Of a stretch of DNA of 64,000 nt, positions 43,862 through 56,324 are shown piece after piece. The position numbers and the translations under genes are program-made. The DNA is taken from contig CM057461.1 in the NCBI GenBank assembly GCA_030035585.1, positions 166,853,624-166,917,623 on the forward strand, given 5' to 3'. Under the pieces are notes generated by a model that saw nothing but the letters and a program-made list of their open reading frames with translations, ran no database searches and was not told where the DNA came from. Numbering within the stretch: the stretch's first letter is position 1; the number at the start of each line of letters is the position of its first letter. The stretch comes from Dugong dugon. Its lineage: Eukaryota > Chordata > Mammalia > Sirenia > Dugongidae.

Positions 43862-43916
43862 GTTGTTGTTGTTAGGTGCCGTTGAGCTGGTTCTGACTTA
43901 TAGCAACCCGATACAC
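43862..43916 (-). mobile_element. RTE/AfroSINE 3' tail fragment, antisense
   Basis: 'gttgttgttgttaggtgcc' is followed by 'gttgagctggttctgac' and 'tagcaaccc': the shared 3' tail in reverse, about 55 bases. It follows directly on the target duplication of the copy at 43643. Confidence 0.8.
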
Positions 43917-43955
43917 ATGGTAGGTGCTAAATAAATGTTTTGAATGAATAAATGA

Positions 43956-45469
43956 CTGGAACTCCCTTGGGAATTTCTGGAATACTGTTAAGCGCAGACC
44001 ATCAGGAACTAACTTTCTCAGCTGACTCACATCCATACAGAATTTTTGTTGTTACAGAAGTTTCAGAGCCTCACATTTATATTTTCAGTTCAATTCCTAC
44101 ATTGGAAAATGCTACTTTTTTATTCTACCAAAGGGGGCTTGTACATTATTATTACAAGACAAACGCTATTATTATGGATACGATGAAACCCAAAATTTAG
44201 TCCAATGGAAATATCTCTATGCGCTGACCAATGGCCCATGGTAATGGTACTTTGTTGGTCTTGGTATAGTGAAATGTTCATATAAATATATCAATGCAAT
44301 CAATGTTCTTTTACCAGTCCTAGTGGCCTGTTATAATGAAAACATCTAACACCTGACTGTGTGTTAGATGCAAACTAATCAAACTGGCAAAGAAATATCG
44401 TTCTAGCTACTGTAGCACAAATGAGGAGTAAAAAAATGATTCTTCTAGAAAAACGAGGTATTATAATTGGCCCAATTCTCAGGAGAATAAGAAAGACCAA
44501 AAGGGGAAATGTCAGAGGAAAAAGAGGATTGGCTTCTACAAGAATGCATTTCTGCCTTGGTGGTCATGCTTGGGCAACTTTAATGAACCACCTCATCTTT
44601 GAGGGACTTTGGCTCCTGCTTTGTTTTATGTCCAGTCCTTGACCCTGGGGAAGTGACCTAGAAGTACTGGCAATGAGATTTTGAGCGATGTTGATTACAG
44701 TAGATTCCAGCCCAGTGAAAGATCTTGTACCTTTCTTAAAATTCCTTGTAGTGGGATTTGACCTGTAATATTTTTACAGATAACTATGATTGAGTATCAA
44801 AGGGATATGTGACTTGCACAGCAGGATAGTTTTCTCTGGTTATCTAGTCCTTGGCAGTTGAAATTACTTACATTTTTTAATATCTCAAATGCCCCCAGGA
44901 AGGCCACCCTCCCATACACCCCACAGGGACTCCCTGGGCTCTGAGGCTCCCTGTACCTTCCCTTTGTTTGCCAGCTCCTCAGCTGTGAGAAAACGTTTCT
45001 AACTTGGTGTCTTACCTGGTGCACATATAAATGTCATTCTACTTTCCCCATCTGGGAACATGAGCATATTTTAATAGCTGCAGTATTCTTACTTGTCTCC
45101 TTTTTCATCAATTCACACAGCAGTTGTGATTTTATTAAAGAGATTTATCTAAGCCATAAATCCTAAAACTAGCCAATAGAGATAGTGACAAATTAATGGA
45201 CTGACCAGATAGATTTAAGTCAAATATCTGCCAGTGGCCTACTTCAGTTCCCACCTTGGAAGCTCAACATACCAAAATTCAGTCTCTCTGACCAAGTTCT
45301 CTATACTATCACTCAAATTTTACCCCACTCCTCAATATATTCTTTTCAGTATTTACTCCCCTCCCTACACACGGATTAATTTCGTTCATGTTATTCCTCA
45401 TCTTTTTACACAGTTACTTAAAAACCCCATTTCAACTTTGAGCAAACATGCTTCAATAAATTTCAAATG
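43956..45469. other. No feature recognised
   Basis: This is unassigned DNA with a short perfect hairpin (44343-44370). The frames at 43952-44200 and 44421-44642 do not resemble known proteins. Confidence 0.4.
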
Positions 45470-46325
45470 AAAACAAATATTTATTGTAGGAAATGTATAA
45501 AACATAGCATAGCAAAAACATAAAGGTGGAAAAAAATAATATTATTAATTCTACCACCCAGATATGGCCCCAGGTAATGTTTTGGAATTTCTCTCTATAT
45601 CTTTGTATATATGTATACAAATAAAATCACATTTTATATATGAATTTAACCTTGTTTTTAAATTAATACCATCTTTACCTGCAATAAAATAACCATCTAC
45701 ATCATAATTTTTTACATCTTCTTAAAGAGGAAGCATTTCCCCACTCCATGAATTCAAATTAGATGTGTGTCTTTCCTTTGATAATAGAATGTGGTACAAA
45801 TAACAATAAGCAATTTGACTGGAGCCAGATTACCTATGTTCAAATCCTAGTTCCATTATCTGCATGACCATGGGTAAATTATTTAACCTCACTGTACCTC
45901 AATTTCCTCATTTAGAAATAATGTAAATATATTCTTCATAAGATTTCTGTGTGGATTAAATGAATTAATATTTGTATGGCACTTAGGATTCTGCCTGTAA
46001 GCACTATATTTCCTTGTATTATGATTATTACTACTATTATCAGTATTATCCATTGCGGGATGTATAAAAATTTAGTTATTATTAGAAATTTGGGTTGATT
46101 TCTGTTTTCTTACCATAAAGATGTTCATGCCCTAGTGAACACTATCCATTACTACCTTAGTGTAAATTCATATAAATTGAAATACTGGATCAAAGAGTAG
46201 GAGAAATGTTAAAGCTTTTGAGACATATGGCCAACATATGGCCAAACTGCCCTCCAGAAAGGTTATACCAACTTACATGTCCACTAGCTGTATAAGACTT
46301 ATTTTATTTCAATTTACTGCAAGAA
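45470..46325 (-). repeat. Old L1 3' UTR, antisense, split by a MIR
   Basis: 'atttctctctatatctttg' and 'acaaataaaatcacatttt' lie left of the MIR. After it come 'gaaatactggatcaaagag', 'aaactgccctccagaaagg' and 'atgtccactagctgtat', in the L1M order. Confidence 0.65.
45800..46010 (+). repeat. MIR SINE, sense
   Basis: 'actggagccagattacc', 'catgaccatgggtaaatta', 'cctcaatttcctcattt' and 'gtgtggattaaatgaatt' give a near-full MIR. Confidence 0.85.
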
Positions 46326-46700
46326 TTACAGACTTTCTAGATCCCATTTAAGCCTGGTTGCTCTCCACCATCCTTGCACCTTCACCTGTCCCCTCTCCTC
46401 AACACACACACAAAATTGTCCCCTTGAAAATTAATATACCAGAGGGCAAGTTGGGAAAAATATATGTTGGCCTATTCAATGTCAACAAGAAGATTTATGT
46501 TAATAAGAACCCTGTTTCCTGGTCTAAACCTTGGCAACTGAAATGAAAAGTACAGTTGCAGAAAATACCAGGACCATGGCAGACCAAAACAGAAGAGAAA
46601 TTTGAGATTTAAATAGTCAAAATAAAAGCAAACATGTAAACAGAAAGCCAGTACAATGCCCCATCCCCATAGAGGGAAAAAAAAAATGTCTTAAAAGCAA

Positions 46701-46898
46701 CATAAACCAAACCAAACAAAAAACAAAAAACCAAACCTGTTGCCATCAATTCTGATTTATAGCATCAATTCTGACTCATAGCAACCCTATAGGACAGAGT
46801 AGAACTGCCCCATAGGATTTCCAGTAGCTGCTGGATTTGAACTGCTGAGCTTTTTGTTTAGCAGCCAAGCTCTTAACCACCATGCTACGAGGGCCCCC
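46701..46898 (-). mobile_element. AfroSINE, short subtype, antisense, with tail duplication
   Basis: It has the A-rich reversed tail 'aaaccaaacctgttgcc', 'ccccataggatttccag' and 'caccatgctacgagggccc'. 'catcaattctga' is repeated ('catcaattctgatttatag' then 'catcaattctgactcatag'), a small internal tandem duplication. 'aagcaa' flanks both ends. Confidence 0.93.
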
Positions 46899-46984
46899 AA
46901 GCAAATTAAACTGAAAGGAAAAGTGAAAACTAAAAACTCAGATTTTACAAAAGGCAGGTAATATTTTAATGGAAAAAGTAATTT

Positions 46985-47960
46985 CAAATGCAATGAAAAA
47001 CCCTTATTATAAAAATGTTGAAACATACAGAAAAGTAGAAGTAGTGCAATTGGCACCTTTATACACCCATAGCCTAGATTAAACATTTGTTAACATTTTA
47101 TGAACATATTTGCTTTATTTATATGGCTACCTATAATTTTTTTTGGCTCAAGAATTTGAAGGTTGATACTTTACCCCTAAATTCTACTGTATGTATCCCC
47201 TCAAATAAGCACTTTCATCCTACTTAGATCATTGAATCGTTAGCACACCTTAACAAAGTCAACAATAGTTCCCTGATATTACATAATACGCAGCTCATAT
47301 TAAATTTCTTCAATTATTCCCAAAATACTTTTATAGCCTTTTTTTAAATTAATAAATCAAGTTCTAATCAAGTATCAGACATTGCCTTTGATAATTACAT
47401 CTCTAATGTCTTTATGCAATTAGCAGGTAATTTGGGTCATGAACACTTTGGCATCATGTGAACGTCCAATTCCTCCTCAACTTTTCACCAAATGGGTTTG
47501 GCATTGCTGGTGATCTTTGATTGAATTAGCTTATTTCATTGAGGGAGAAAAAAATGTTTTGTTTTGTTTTTTTCATTTTAAAGTTGCTTCTGCATTTATT
47601 CACTTAACAATTCTCCATAAAGAAGAGATTTCCTTCACTAACTCGTTAACCAAAATGTCCAAAAACATGCTTTATTCTTTTCCTTTTATTAGTAAGTTTC
47701 ATGTTAAGAAGTTGCCTACAAAGGTTGCAAATGTCATTATTTTCCCCTCTTTTTTGGTGTCAGTACAGACCTATGTATTTTTATTTCAATTTTAGTTTAC
47801 TTTCCTTTTTTATTCTCAAATTGTCTCAGATGTTAGTGGGAGCTCCTTGAAGCCATTTCCTGTGTCCTTTTGACAAAACCTCGTTAGCTTTTGAATGTTT
47901 CCTTGCTTTCTCACACAATAAGTTGTTCTGGGTGCATCTGTTTAACATTACTTTGATTTT
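46985..47960 (-). repeat. L1M (L1ME-like) 3' UTR, antisense
   Basis: 'gaaacatacagaaaagtag', 'tatacacccatagcctag', 'gtatgtatcccctcaaataag', 'cctttgataattacatctc', 'gtgggagctccttgaagcc' and 'ctttctcacacaataag' appear in the expected order. Confidence 0.8.
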
Positions 47961-48714
47961 TCCTAACTATTTCTTCAATCCTTTTTCATCTTTATAGTAT
48001 CTAAGAAATGTGAAATAAAGAAGTAAATAAGTGATTCAACCTGGTGTCTTAATCTTAGTTTGGATTTTCCCAAAAGCAAACCCTGAGACAATGACTTGGG
48101 TACAGGTAGATTATTTGGGAAATGATCCCAGGAAATCAAAATGAGAGAAAGGGGAAATCGAGACATAGAAGGCAAAAAAGCCAAAAAAGTGTGTGTTACT
48201 GACCCAGCTCTCACTGTGCACCACTGTGGCTCAACCCCCAACGAGTCTTCTGAGCAATCTTGTAGAACTCTTCTCAGAGCAACCCCACTGAGGAAAAGAG
48301 AAGCTGAGATGAGTGTTGCCCTGGGGGCATTGACCCTTCTGAATGTAAATTCGCAAACTCTCATGTGGAGAAAATCCTTAGGCTGAGAAGTAAAACTTGG
48401 GGTGCTCCAGGTAGGAAGTTGTCAGTTCGTTAAGGTTACAGGTAAGCCAAGGATACATGGGAAAGGTATTGAGCACACCCACTATACTGCAAAAGTAAAG
48501 TTGGTGGCTCCTGGCCATGAGTGTTGTTCCTTTCCTTTGTTTCATGGGCTCCACCACTCTGAATGTCAACTGCTTCTGGATCCAGAAGTGTCCAAGGTGT
48601 AGTTTTCCCTTCATCTGCTGCCCTTCAAAAGATGGTTATGGTACTCTACACCAGTGAAGGGCTATATTTAGCTTAGATTGCTCCCTTGTGCTTACATGTA
48701 CATTTCCAAGTGTC
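47961..48714. other. Unassigned, possible old repeat at 48040-48330
   Basis: 'tttggattttcccaaaagc' followed by 'aaaccctgagacaatgac' resembles an old dispersed repeat that I cannot name. A 129-codon minus-strand frame lies over it and has no domain I recognise. Confidence 0.35.
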
Positions 48715-48723
48715 TACCAAGCA

Positions 48724-48877
48724 CTGGTGGCACAGTGGTTCAGAGCTCAACTGCTAACCAAAAAGTTGGTAGTTCTAATCCACTAGTCGCTCCTTGGAAA
48801 CCCTATGAGGCACTTCTAATTTGTCCTACAGGGTCAGTATGAATTGGAATTGACTCGACAGCAACGGGTTTTTGGTT
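48724..48877 (+). mobile_element. AfroSINE, short subtype, perfect TSD
   Basis: 'ctggtggcacagtggttcag', 'gttctaatcc', 'ctccttggaaaccc' and 'gacagcaacgggtttttgg' are present. The first bases of the head are missing. 'taccaagca' at 48715-48723 and 48878-48886 is duplicated. Confidence 0.95.
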
Positions 48878-49221
48878 TACCAAGCACATCTAGCTGAGTG
48901 TCCTATAAATTCCTCAAATCCATCATGTCCAAACTTAAGTTAATCACTTTTTCCCCAAAACCTGTTTCCTCTCCACTGGTAGTGTGAATGACACTACCTT
49001 CCACCCAGCTGCCCAATCCAGAAACCAGGCATTACCCTTGATTCCTCCCTCTTACATATCCAATCAATTACCTTTTACTTTCTAAATACTTTTCAAACAT
49101 ATCTGCATCTCTCCATTACCACTGTCTCAATTCTAGTTCAGAACGCCATCTTCTCTTACCTTGATTACGGTGGCAGTCTGCAAATGGACTCTCCAGCTTT
49201 TCCTGCCTCTAATCTCATCAT

Positions 49222-49426
49222 GAAGGAGCCCTATTTGCACAGTGGTTAAATTGCTCAGCTGCTAACTGAAAGGTCAGTGCTTCTAACAACCAGCAGCCCC
49301 ACAGGAGAAATACGTGGCAGTCTGCTTCCCTTAAGATTTATAGCCTTGGAAACCCTACGGGGCAGTTCTACTCTGTCCTATAGGGTCACTATGAATTGGA
49401 ATTAACTAGGTAGCAGTGGTTTCGGG
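49222..49426 (+). mobile_element. AfroSINE, long subtype, in L2
   Basis: 'gaaggagccctatttgcac', a degraded B box 'gcttctaacaacc', 'caggagaaatacgtggcag' and 'gtcactatgaattgg' are present. The flanks 'aatctcatcat' and 'aatcttatcat' (49211-49221, 49427-49437) differ at one base. Confidence 0.94.
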
Positions 49427-49879
49427 AATCTTATCATCACACTGCAGCCAAATGACTGCTCTAAAACTCAGCAAGAGCAACTGCTCCTAGCAGTATTTTG
49501 CTTAGAATCCTGTGTTTATTTCTGCTTGCCTTAAGTATAAAGTTAAATCTTGAAGAAGGTTAAAATGCCTTTCTTGATCTAGCTGTTGTTTTCTCTTCTC
49601 TGTCTCAAAATCTCTTGCCACCACCTACTCCAAGTTCCCATCTAACCACACACCCACACCCAGACCTTGAATGACATACTCTGGCCTGTGGGATTTCTCT
49701 CAGGTCAAGCCCTTCTTATACCATTATCTCTCTCAATCTCTCTCTCTCTGCCCTCTCATCCTGGAAACTTCCTTCTGCACCTTTTCACCTAGCTGACTCT
49801 TACCTCACCTTCAAGTCTCAGAAGACACATCTTTGAGGCCTCTGCTGTGTTCTCCTACTACCACATATTTTTTGTAACC

Positions 49880-50015
49880 TCTACCTCAGTTTCTTATTCA
49901 TAACTTGAATATAATAACAATGCCCACCTTGTGCAATAGCTGTGAAGATTCAGTGAGTTAAAATACTGAAAGTACTTAGTAAGCACTCAGTGAATATTAG
50001 CTGTTAGGATTATTA
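49880..50015 (+). repeat. MIR 3' half, sense, inside L2
   Basis: 'ctcagtttcttattcataac', 'gaagattcagtgagttaaa' and 'agtaagcactcagtgaatatt' are the MIR 3' half. Confidence 0.75.
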
Positions 50016-50028
50016 TAGTATTTATCAT

Positions 50029-50050
50029 GTTGCTGTTGTTGTGTGCTGTC
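50029..50050 (-). mobile_element. Tiny RTE/AfroSINE tail, antisense
   Basis: 'tgctgttgttgtgtgctgtc' is the complement of the 'gacagcacacaacaac' tail seen at 17512-17530. It is about 22 bases, so this could be a very short insertion. Confidence 0.5.
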
Positions 50051-50215
50051 AATACCAAATTATAATTGCATATTTAATTGTCTCCCCAACTGGGAAGAAG
50101 GTTCTATGAGGGCAACAACCTTCTGTCTGTCTAGTTCACAACTGTATTTCCCAGTGTCCATTGCCACACAGTAGGGACTCATTAAATATTTGTTGTTTAG
50201 ATAAATGGATGAAAC

Positions 50216-53024
50216 AGGGAGATGGGAGCCTGAGGTGAGGGAATTTCTTGTAGGTTTAAGGAGATGACAGAGAAGGGAATGTATGTGTAAATGACTCACA
50301 TGTTCAGAGAGGTGGGACATTTAGGGTGATAGGGATTCAGGTTTTCAGGGACTATCTGCAGTCATGACTTAAGAAGGAGAACCTTAAATGATCTTGTTTA
50401 ATCCTCACCACTATCCTGAGAATACTTTTACCAAAGAGAAATTAGAGCAGTAAAAGGATTAAATGACTGGTTTGAAGTCCCAATGTAAGTGACAGAGTGA
50501 ACTTGTCTGTCCAAACTCTTGAATCAACCCTTCCTGAGCTGTGTTCTGTAAAACTCTAGTGCTATAGTACGTTAATAAGGACTAGTGAAGAAAATTGAGG
50601 GACACATAAATTTGGGGAACATGGGGTTAAACAGAAGTGCCTGTTGTTATTTTGCTGCTCAGAGCCTTTAATACGTCGATCTGAATTGTAACTCTCCAAG
50701 AAGAGAAATAGTGTGGAAGTTTTCCCAGCTCGTGAACACAGATCCCTGTCTTTTCAGAGTGGTTGAGAAACACAGCCATGGCCCTTGCTCTTGGCCCTCT
50801 ATGCAAGCTGCCTACCTCCCTTCTAACTTCAAGATTTGGTAGTTTCAAATCCTAAAAGTTTTATGTTTAATAACCGGTATTTGGTGATGAAAACATAATC
50901 CCTGTTTAACTGGGATATGATTTAACATTTGGCTCAACAATCATTTTTTAAAGACATATGATGCACTTAACATTTTGCTAGATGCTGTGGTGATACCACT
51001 CATCATTGTGTTCGTTGCTGTGGCCTATTCTTGTGTCAATATCACATCACCATTGAGAGAAATAAAAAAAGAAAAAGAAACCTGTAACAACGACAGCACA
51101 GTGCTTTATTTTTTTTCCAAAGTGTGTCGTTTCTTTCATCTTATTTCCTGCTTGTTGGGATAAAGAGAGTAGGTGTTCTTAACCCCACATAGCAGATAAG
51201 AATGTAATCCCAATGAGGCAGGTGACTTGCTTAGTCACATGGCTAGTCATTCATTTGGTGTGTCCATTTTTCAGGGTTTCCCCAACTCAGGAGTTCTTCC
51301 TCATCAATGCCTGCTTCATGATTCTGTGCAGATTTGAACTTTCCAACATGATAGATTTTATGTATTCATATGTACATCTAAAGCAATAGAAAATTTATTT
51401 TAATACCTTATAGAGTGGTGACGCTGGAATAAGCCCTAGAGACTTTTTAAAGCCTATCTCCCCATTTTGTGGTTGAAGAAACTGAGATTCAAGGAGGCTT
51501 AATGACATGCCTAAGGTCGCCCAGCAACCTAATAGCAGAACCAAGACTGAAACCCAAATTTGCTGACTTTCAACTCAAGTGCTAGCCACTTTCCTAATCA
51601 TCTCCAATTTCTAATTCTATCACTGTTTTGTGAAAAATAACATTTGTTTAATTCCTGCCTAAATGTTGGGCCTGAACCCACTCAGCAGGTAAGTTTATTC
51701 CTACCATTACTATTCTAGATGGCTTTGTGTTTACTGCTCTATTGTTTTGAGGAGATCTGGACAGAACTATGAAAACCGTGAAGACTTCACAATGGGCACT
51801 GATCTTTAAGACCCATAAAAGATTAATCGCTGAGGGAATGCATAACTTTGCATGATCAAAGTAAAAATTCTATTTTTATGGTTGCCTGTGTTTTATCCTC
51901 TATAAATTTTATAATAATGATTAGGCCTAAAGTATGAACATAATTTACATACATCAAAATGTCTCACACTGTCCTTACAGCCAGTTAAACACCTGCAGCA
52001 AATACAAGGAAGCACCTTAGAAAGCAGAAAGCTCCCAGGCTCTCTGGGGCATTAATCAGTGGAGCCTCTCTAAGAGAGAGAGAGAAGGAGGGAGAGAGAG
52101 CCAGCCAGCACGTGATGGTGCCCTTCCAAAACCGCAGTTGCCTATCCTGCGGGTGTTCACAAAGGAATAGTGCCTTCTGCGTTTGTCAGAAATTCACTTA
52201 CTTCAGCTTTTTCACCCCTTCCCAAGATGATCAGTCTTATTTCCCAGAAACGCTTTTTCCCTTACATTGACCAGAATCTCTTTGGAAACGTCAGCACCGG
52301 AAAGACTTTAGAAATTGTTGCTATTTAACACGACTGGCTTCTCCCCGCTGTGCCCAGAATACGTTAGTCTATAGATAGAGAGTCCCTGGACTCTCTGCAG
52401 CACCTTCCCTCTCTCCTGTCCTCCCACTTAGTTCTACCTTGGATTGATTTTTCCTCCTAGCAAAGAGTTAAAGGTTATCACGGAGGGATTTAAGTCCGGG
52501 CATGCTGGCAGACACGCACCAAGGCAACGGCAGCTACAAACAGCCTATGGTACAAGCTTTCAGGGTAAACATCAATTTCTCCAATTTGCTGTAGCCCGAG
52601 AACCTTATAAGCCTAGCGAATGAATTGTGAGTGTGGGTTTTGTGCTGGATGGATGGAGTAGAGGTTGTTTCTATAAAGCTCTGTTAATGTACACTGAGTC
52701 TTCAGTTTAAATATTGTGAACGAGTAAAAAGTCACAGCTGTTTCACTCTCTACCCTTCTTACACGTTCCAGTTTCAATCTTCTTGGACAGAGGCTGCCTT
52801 GCCATCTCCCTCCTGGATTGTGATGGGAAAGGCAGCCAGAGCTTGTCCCCAAACACCAGTGTAATAGCGCTCCCCTGACCTCTCTGCTTATTGAAACCTG
52901 ATACACATATTCAAGTCTACTTCATAGCCTTCAAGTCAAACGATCATTGGTTGCACATTTAATCATGAGTTGTACCCTATAATTGGAAAGATTTCTTACC
53001 ATTTCCATGTGACCCTCCAACTTC
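50216..53024. other. Mostly single-copy DNA with three antisense MIR remnants
   Basis: MIR-like pieces lie near 50375-50525 ('aatcctcaccactatcctgag'-type text), 51170-51260 and 51420-51600 ('ggttgaagaaactgagattc', 'cctaaggtcgcccagc'). The 51850-53024 part has no repeat I recognise, apart from an (AG)n run at about 52070-52100, and looks like candidate conserved DNA. Confidence 0.5.
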
Positions 53025-53465
53025 AATAGTAGGAATTGAGCTCTTTCCATGTGCTAGGCACAGTGTTAAGTGCTCTCCACGAACTATCATACTTAATACT
53101 TATAGTCCTATACAAACCAAAGAAACCCAAATCCACTACCATGGAGTCTATTCTTACTCATAGCGACCCTATAGGACAGAGTAGAACTGCCCAACAGGGT
53201 TTCCAACATGCGACTGGTGGATCTGAACCGCCGACCTTTTGGTTAGCAGCCGTATCACTTAACCACTGTGCCACCAGGGCTCCACAGTCCTATATGATGG
53301 ATACAATTAATATTGTTGTTTTATAGATGGGGAGACTAAGCTGAAGTTCAATAACTACCTCAAAGTCACAGGACTAGTAAGTGCTAGAGTTGATATCCAG
53401 ACTCAGGCAGGCTAAGACTACTCTGGACTTTCATCCATACACTACACTATCTCCCCAAAGTTCTT
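53025..53465 (-). repeat. MIR SINE, antisense, split by an AfroSINE
   Basis: 'attgagctctttccatgtgc' and 'gcacagtgttaagtgctc' lie left. After the SINE come 'tttatagatggggagac', 'ctcaaagtcacaggac' and 'gttgatatccagactcagg'. Confidence 0.82.
53113..53285 (-). mobile_element. AfroSINE, short subtype, antisense, perfect TSD
   Basis: 'tagcgaccctataggac', 'gaaccgccgaccttttgg' and 'gtgccaccagggctcc' are present. 'agtcctata' at 53104-53112 and 53286-53294 is identical. Its sequence stays close to what I recall of the family consensus. Confidence 0.97.
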
Positions 53466-56320
53466 TGTGGTGTGGTAAGCTTTCCTGTTTATGTCTGGGC
53501 TCTTGGATTGGCTGGAGCTCTTAAGAGTTGAGCGTTATTTATGTCTTCCTCCTCCCATCACTGTGCTTAGAACATTCAAATATTTGTTAATTTGAAAGGG
53601 CCAAAGTGATTGTAGAAAAAGCCAGGATAACAACCAGAACCCATAAAACCAATAGGTGTAGAAATACGATTTTCCCAAAGGAGACTCTACTTTCCTTCTC
53701 TGATGATATTAAAAGACTAGAATATGATCATTTGGTTTAAGGACAACCTTAAATAAAAGTTTCATTAGTCAGAATGGGTAGTCCTACAATAATGAGCCCT
53801 AGGTTGAATTTTAGAATCCTCTTTATGCTTTGTTAGTAACAAAGCTGTTATAAAAATAATTTGATAAGACAGTCCCTTGCAATGGTGTGACTTAACTGTG
53901 TAAGAGGGTGCCTTAGCCTGGTGTCTGGGCGTACTCGACTTATGTAATGCTAACATAATGGATTACGCATATTGTATTGGGTTAAAAATGAAACCCAGTG
54001 AAGTATTACAGCAATTTAAAAAATATATATTGGGGCTTGTTCAGCACAGATATTTAAAATTTAAAGCTGTTTAAATATTCAGCTGAAACTAAAATAAAAT
54101 TCTGAAAAACGGAATTCAATAGAAAAGCTCCATTAAGAGGAAATATGCTTCTCCAAGCCCATTTGGTTCTAATAGAAGCCCATCGAGGGAGGTGTTCATC
54201 ATTGCAGCACCAGCCAAGAGAGAAATGAGACAGACATTTAGGCAGGAGAAAATCAGTGGGACTTCTTGTGGCATGAGCTTCCCTTCAAAAAGGAAAAGAG
54301 AAGCCTCAGACCAATGCTCAGATCAAACCACAATTTGTGTAAAATGGGCTGGAGCTCTTTCTTTAACAGCATCTTCCTATCTGTCCTTTCACTTCAGTGA
54401 AACCTCATTCCACCTTCTACATCAGATGTAATTCTAAAAAGAAAAAAGAAAAATTGGCACCTCTTGCTGCAACATCAGGATACTGACCAATTTTGTCTCC
54501 TGAGAGCAAAGCTTTATTTCTCTGATAAACATCCTGCAGGATGTTTTTATTCAATTAATTGAAATGATTGCTTGCACAGAAATGTACCACTTTATCAAAG
54601 TCTGCTTGGATATTAGGCTTGGGCTGAGCCCCAGTGTTTTCCTCACTGAGTTCTCCTAACAGCAAACTGAGGAGGATTCTGAAATATAGTTAAAACAATC
54701 AGCAAGAATTAGCCAGCTCGGTGACTGCACTCTGAGGGCAAACACAGAAAAGGAAAAGGGGAAATGTATGGGCGAGCGAAAAGGTGCATTCCCAAGTCGC
54801 AGACGGAGAGATGGCTGTTAGGAGACATAAAATGGAGGGTATTATGAGAAGAAATATAGGATAATATAAACAGAGTCTCTAATCCTGAGGACTTTAAATC
54901 CCTTTTCCTTAATTGGTTTAGAAACTGTGGTCTGTAATGTGAGACGAAGGCTCTGGCTGCCTTTCTTCTTTGCTGCCTGGAATCACATTAAGTGGAAAAC
55001 AATAGCAGGGCTGACAGCTCCCTTTCTGTGGGGGATTTAGAGCTAATCTGCTATTGAGACTAATACAATTCCACGGGATTAGAACACTGGCAATGATAGA
55101 GAGATTGGGGAATTCTAGAGGAGGGAGAGCTGGGCTCTTCCCTTGTAGGGTATGGGGGCTTAAAAGGAGCAGTGAATCAAGTCTACAGCACTTCTAATGA
55201 CTCTAAAATCATGGGAAATAATCATGATTTTGTAATTAACGAAGGGTCTTGGTTACGAACCATAATCCAAACAAAATGCTACCTTGAGATTTATTTACAG
55301 TGCATCGCACTATTTTGCTTATTTTTAATGATTTATAATTGAATTTAGAGTTTTCCAAACAGGAGTACGCTTTTCCATTTGTTCTCTCAGCGTAGTGAGT
55401 TTTACTCCAGTTTTTCAAGACAGAGAGGAAACCTATATTTAAAAATTTGGAAATCACTACTGGCCAGCGGTTCATTGCCTAGTATCCACTTGCATTTCCG
55501 TTGCAAACTTGAACTGACAGATTCCATTGGGGTTTTTACCAAATGATTAGGGAAATCTGTTAGCGCTGGTAAAACAGCCACAACTGGTAAGCTAGTTCAA
55601 GGTTTCCATAGGTGACCTAGGGGACCTGACACTAGTCTCATGCTCATTATACGAAGCAGAGGTGTGATATTTATCAAGAGAATACATGAGAGGAATACAA
55701 TATTTTGGAAAAAAATAGCAATTTATTCAAAGCACTGTCAATTTTCTCCTTATGAGCCTTAAAAAAATCTCCAACAGGTGCTACACACTAGCTATCAAAC
55801 TGCCATGCTCCTCGATCTTTAGGTAAATATTTCCAATCTATTTTATTCTTAGTATTTTAAAATAGAAATAGTAAATGTGACATGCTTATAAAACTCAGCA
55901 TGGTGCAATAATACTTTTCTAATTTAATTCCAAAGCCCTTGTTCCTAAATAAGTGCCCCTCAAGAATGCTTTAGGGATTCCACCTTCTATATGTTCTGTT
56001 CTGATGATCACCACATTTTGAGCATTTGAGCAATATATAATGACGAGCACACACACATTAAAATAAATCCGTGCCAATACTAGAGTATCTTTCTGATGAT
56101 CCAGCAATGACAAAGAACTTCTGGCCTGAAAGACCCATCCACTCTTTGGGTTAAGGTGTTATCTTCACAATGTCGACATTTCAATGCAAGATGTCTCTGC
56201 AGCTGAGACAGACCCTGAAGGAGTTGACAGCTGGAGGCTATCTGCTGACTTCACTCCCACAGCTGAGTAAAAAGTCCTTCTTGGAAGGGGTCACTGTGTT
56301 GCACATCTTAGCTTGACTTT
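53466..56320. other. Longest repeat-free block; candidate conserved non-coding DNA
   Basis: No repeat is recognisable over about 2.8 kb, where the window average is one insertion per few hundred bases. The part at 54550-55260 is notable: it has homeodomain-like AT cores ('ttcaattaattgaaatg', 'cttaattggttt'), a run of mixed composition, and no frame of note. Function is inferred only from the absence of repeats. Confidence 0.45.
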
Positions 56321-56324
56321 TTCA

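Larger units (their letters stand above)
42960..43955 (+). repeat. L2 LINE, long 3' region, sense, with three younger insertions
   Basis: The L2 order is clear: 'gatctggcccctttcac', 'actccactccagccac', 'cttgcctggaattctcttcc', 'agtcacataggtag', 'aagcaccacgagggcag', and the end 'aggtgctaaataaatg'. An AfroSINE splits it (43357), a second sits at 43643 and a short RTE/SINE tail at 43862. Confidence 0.85.
48890..50215 (+). repeat. L2 LINE, long 3' region, sense, with inserted AfroSINE and MIR
   Basis: The L2 order is 'cacccagctgcccaatcc', 'cccttgattcctccctc', 'gattacggtggcagtctgc', then after the SINE 'cttagaatcctgtgtttat', 'gaccttgaatgacatactc', 'catcctggaaacttccttc', and the end 'tctatgagggcaacaacc' with 'agggactcattaaatatttg'. 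About 1.1 kb survive, one of the longest L2 pieces here. Confidence 0.8.

Noticed and set aside
47975..48364. 129-codon minus-strand open frame
   Set aside because: It crosses what looks like an old dispersed repeat, with no domain visible.
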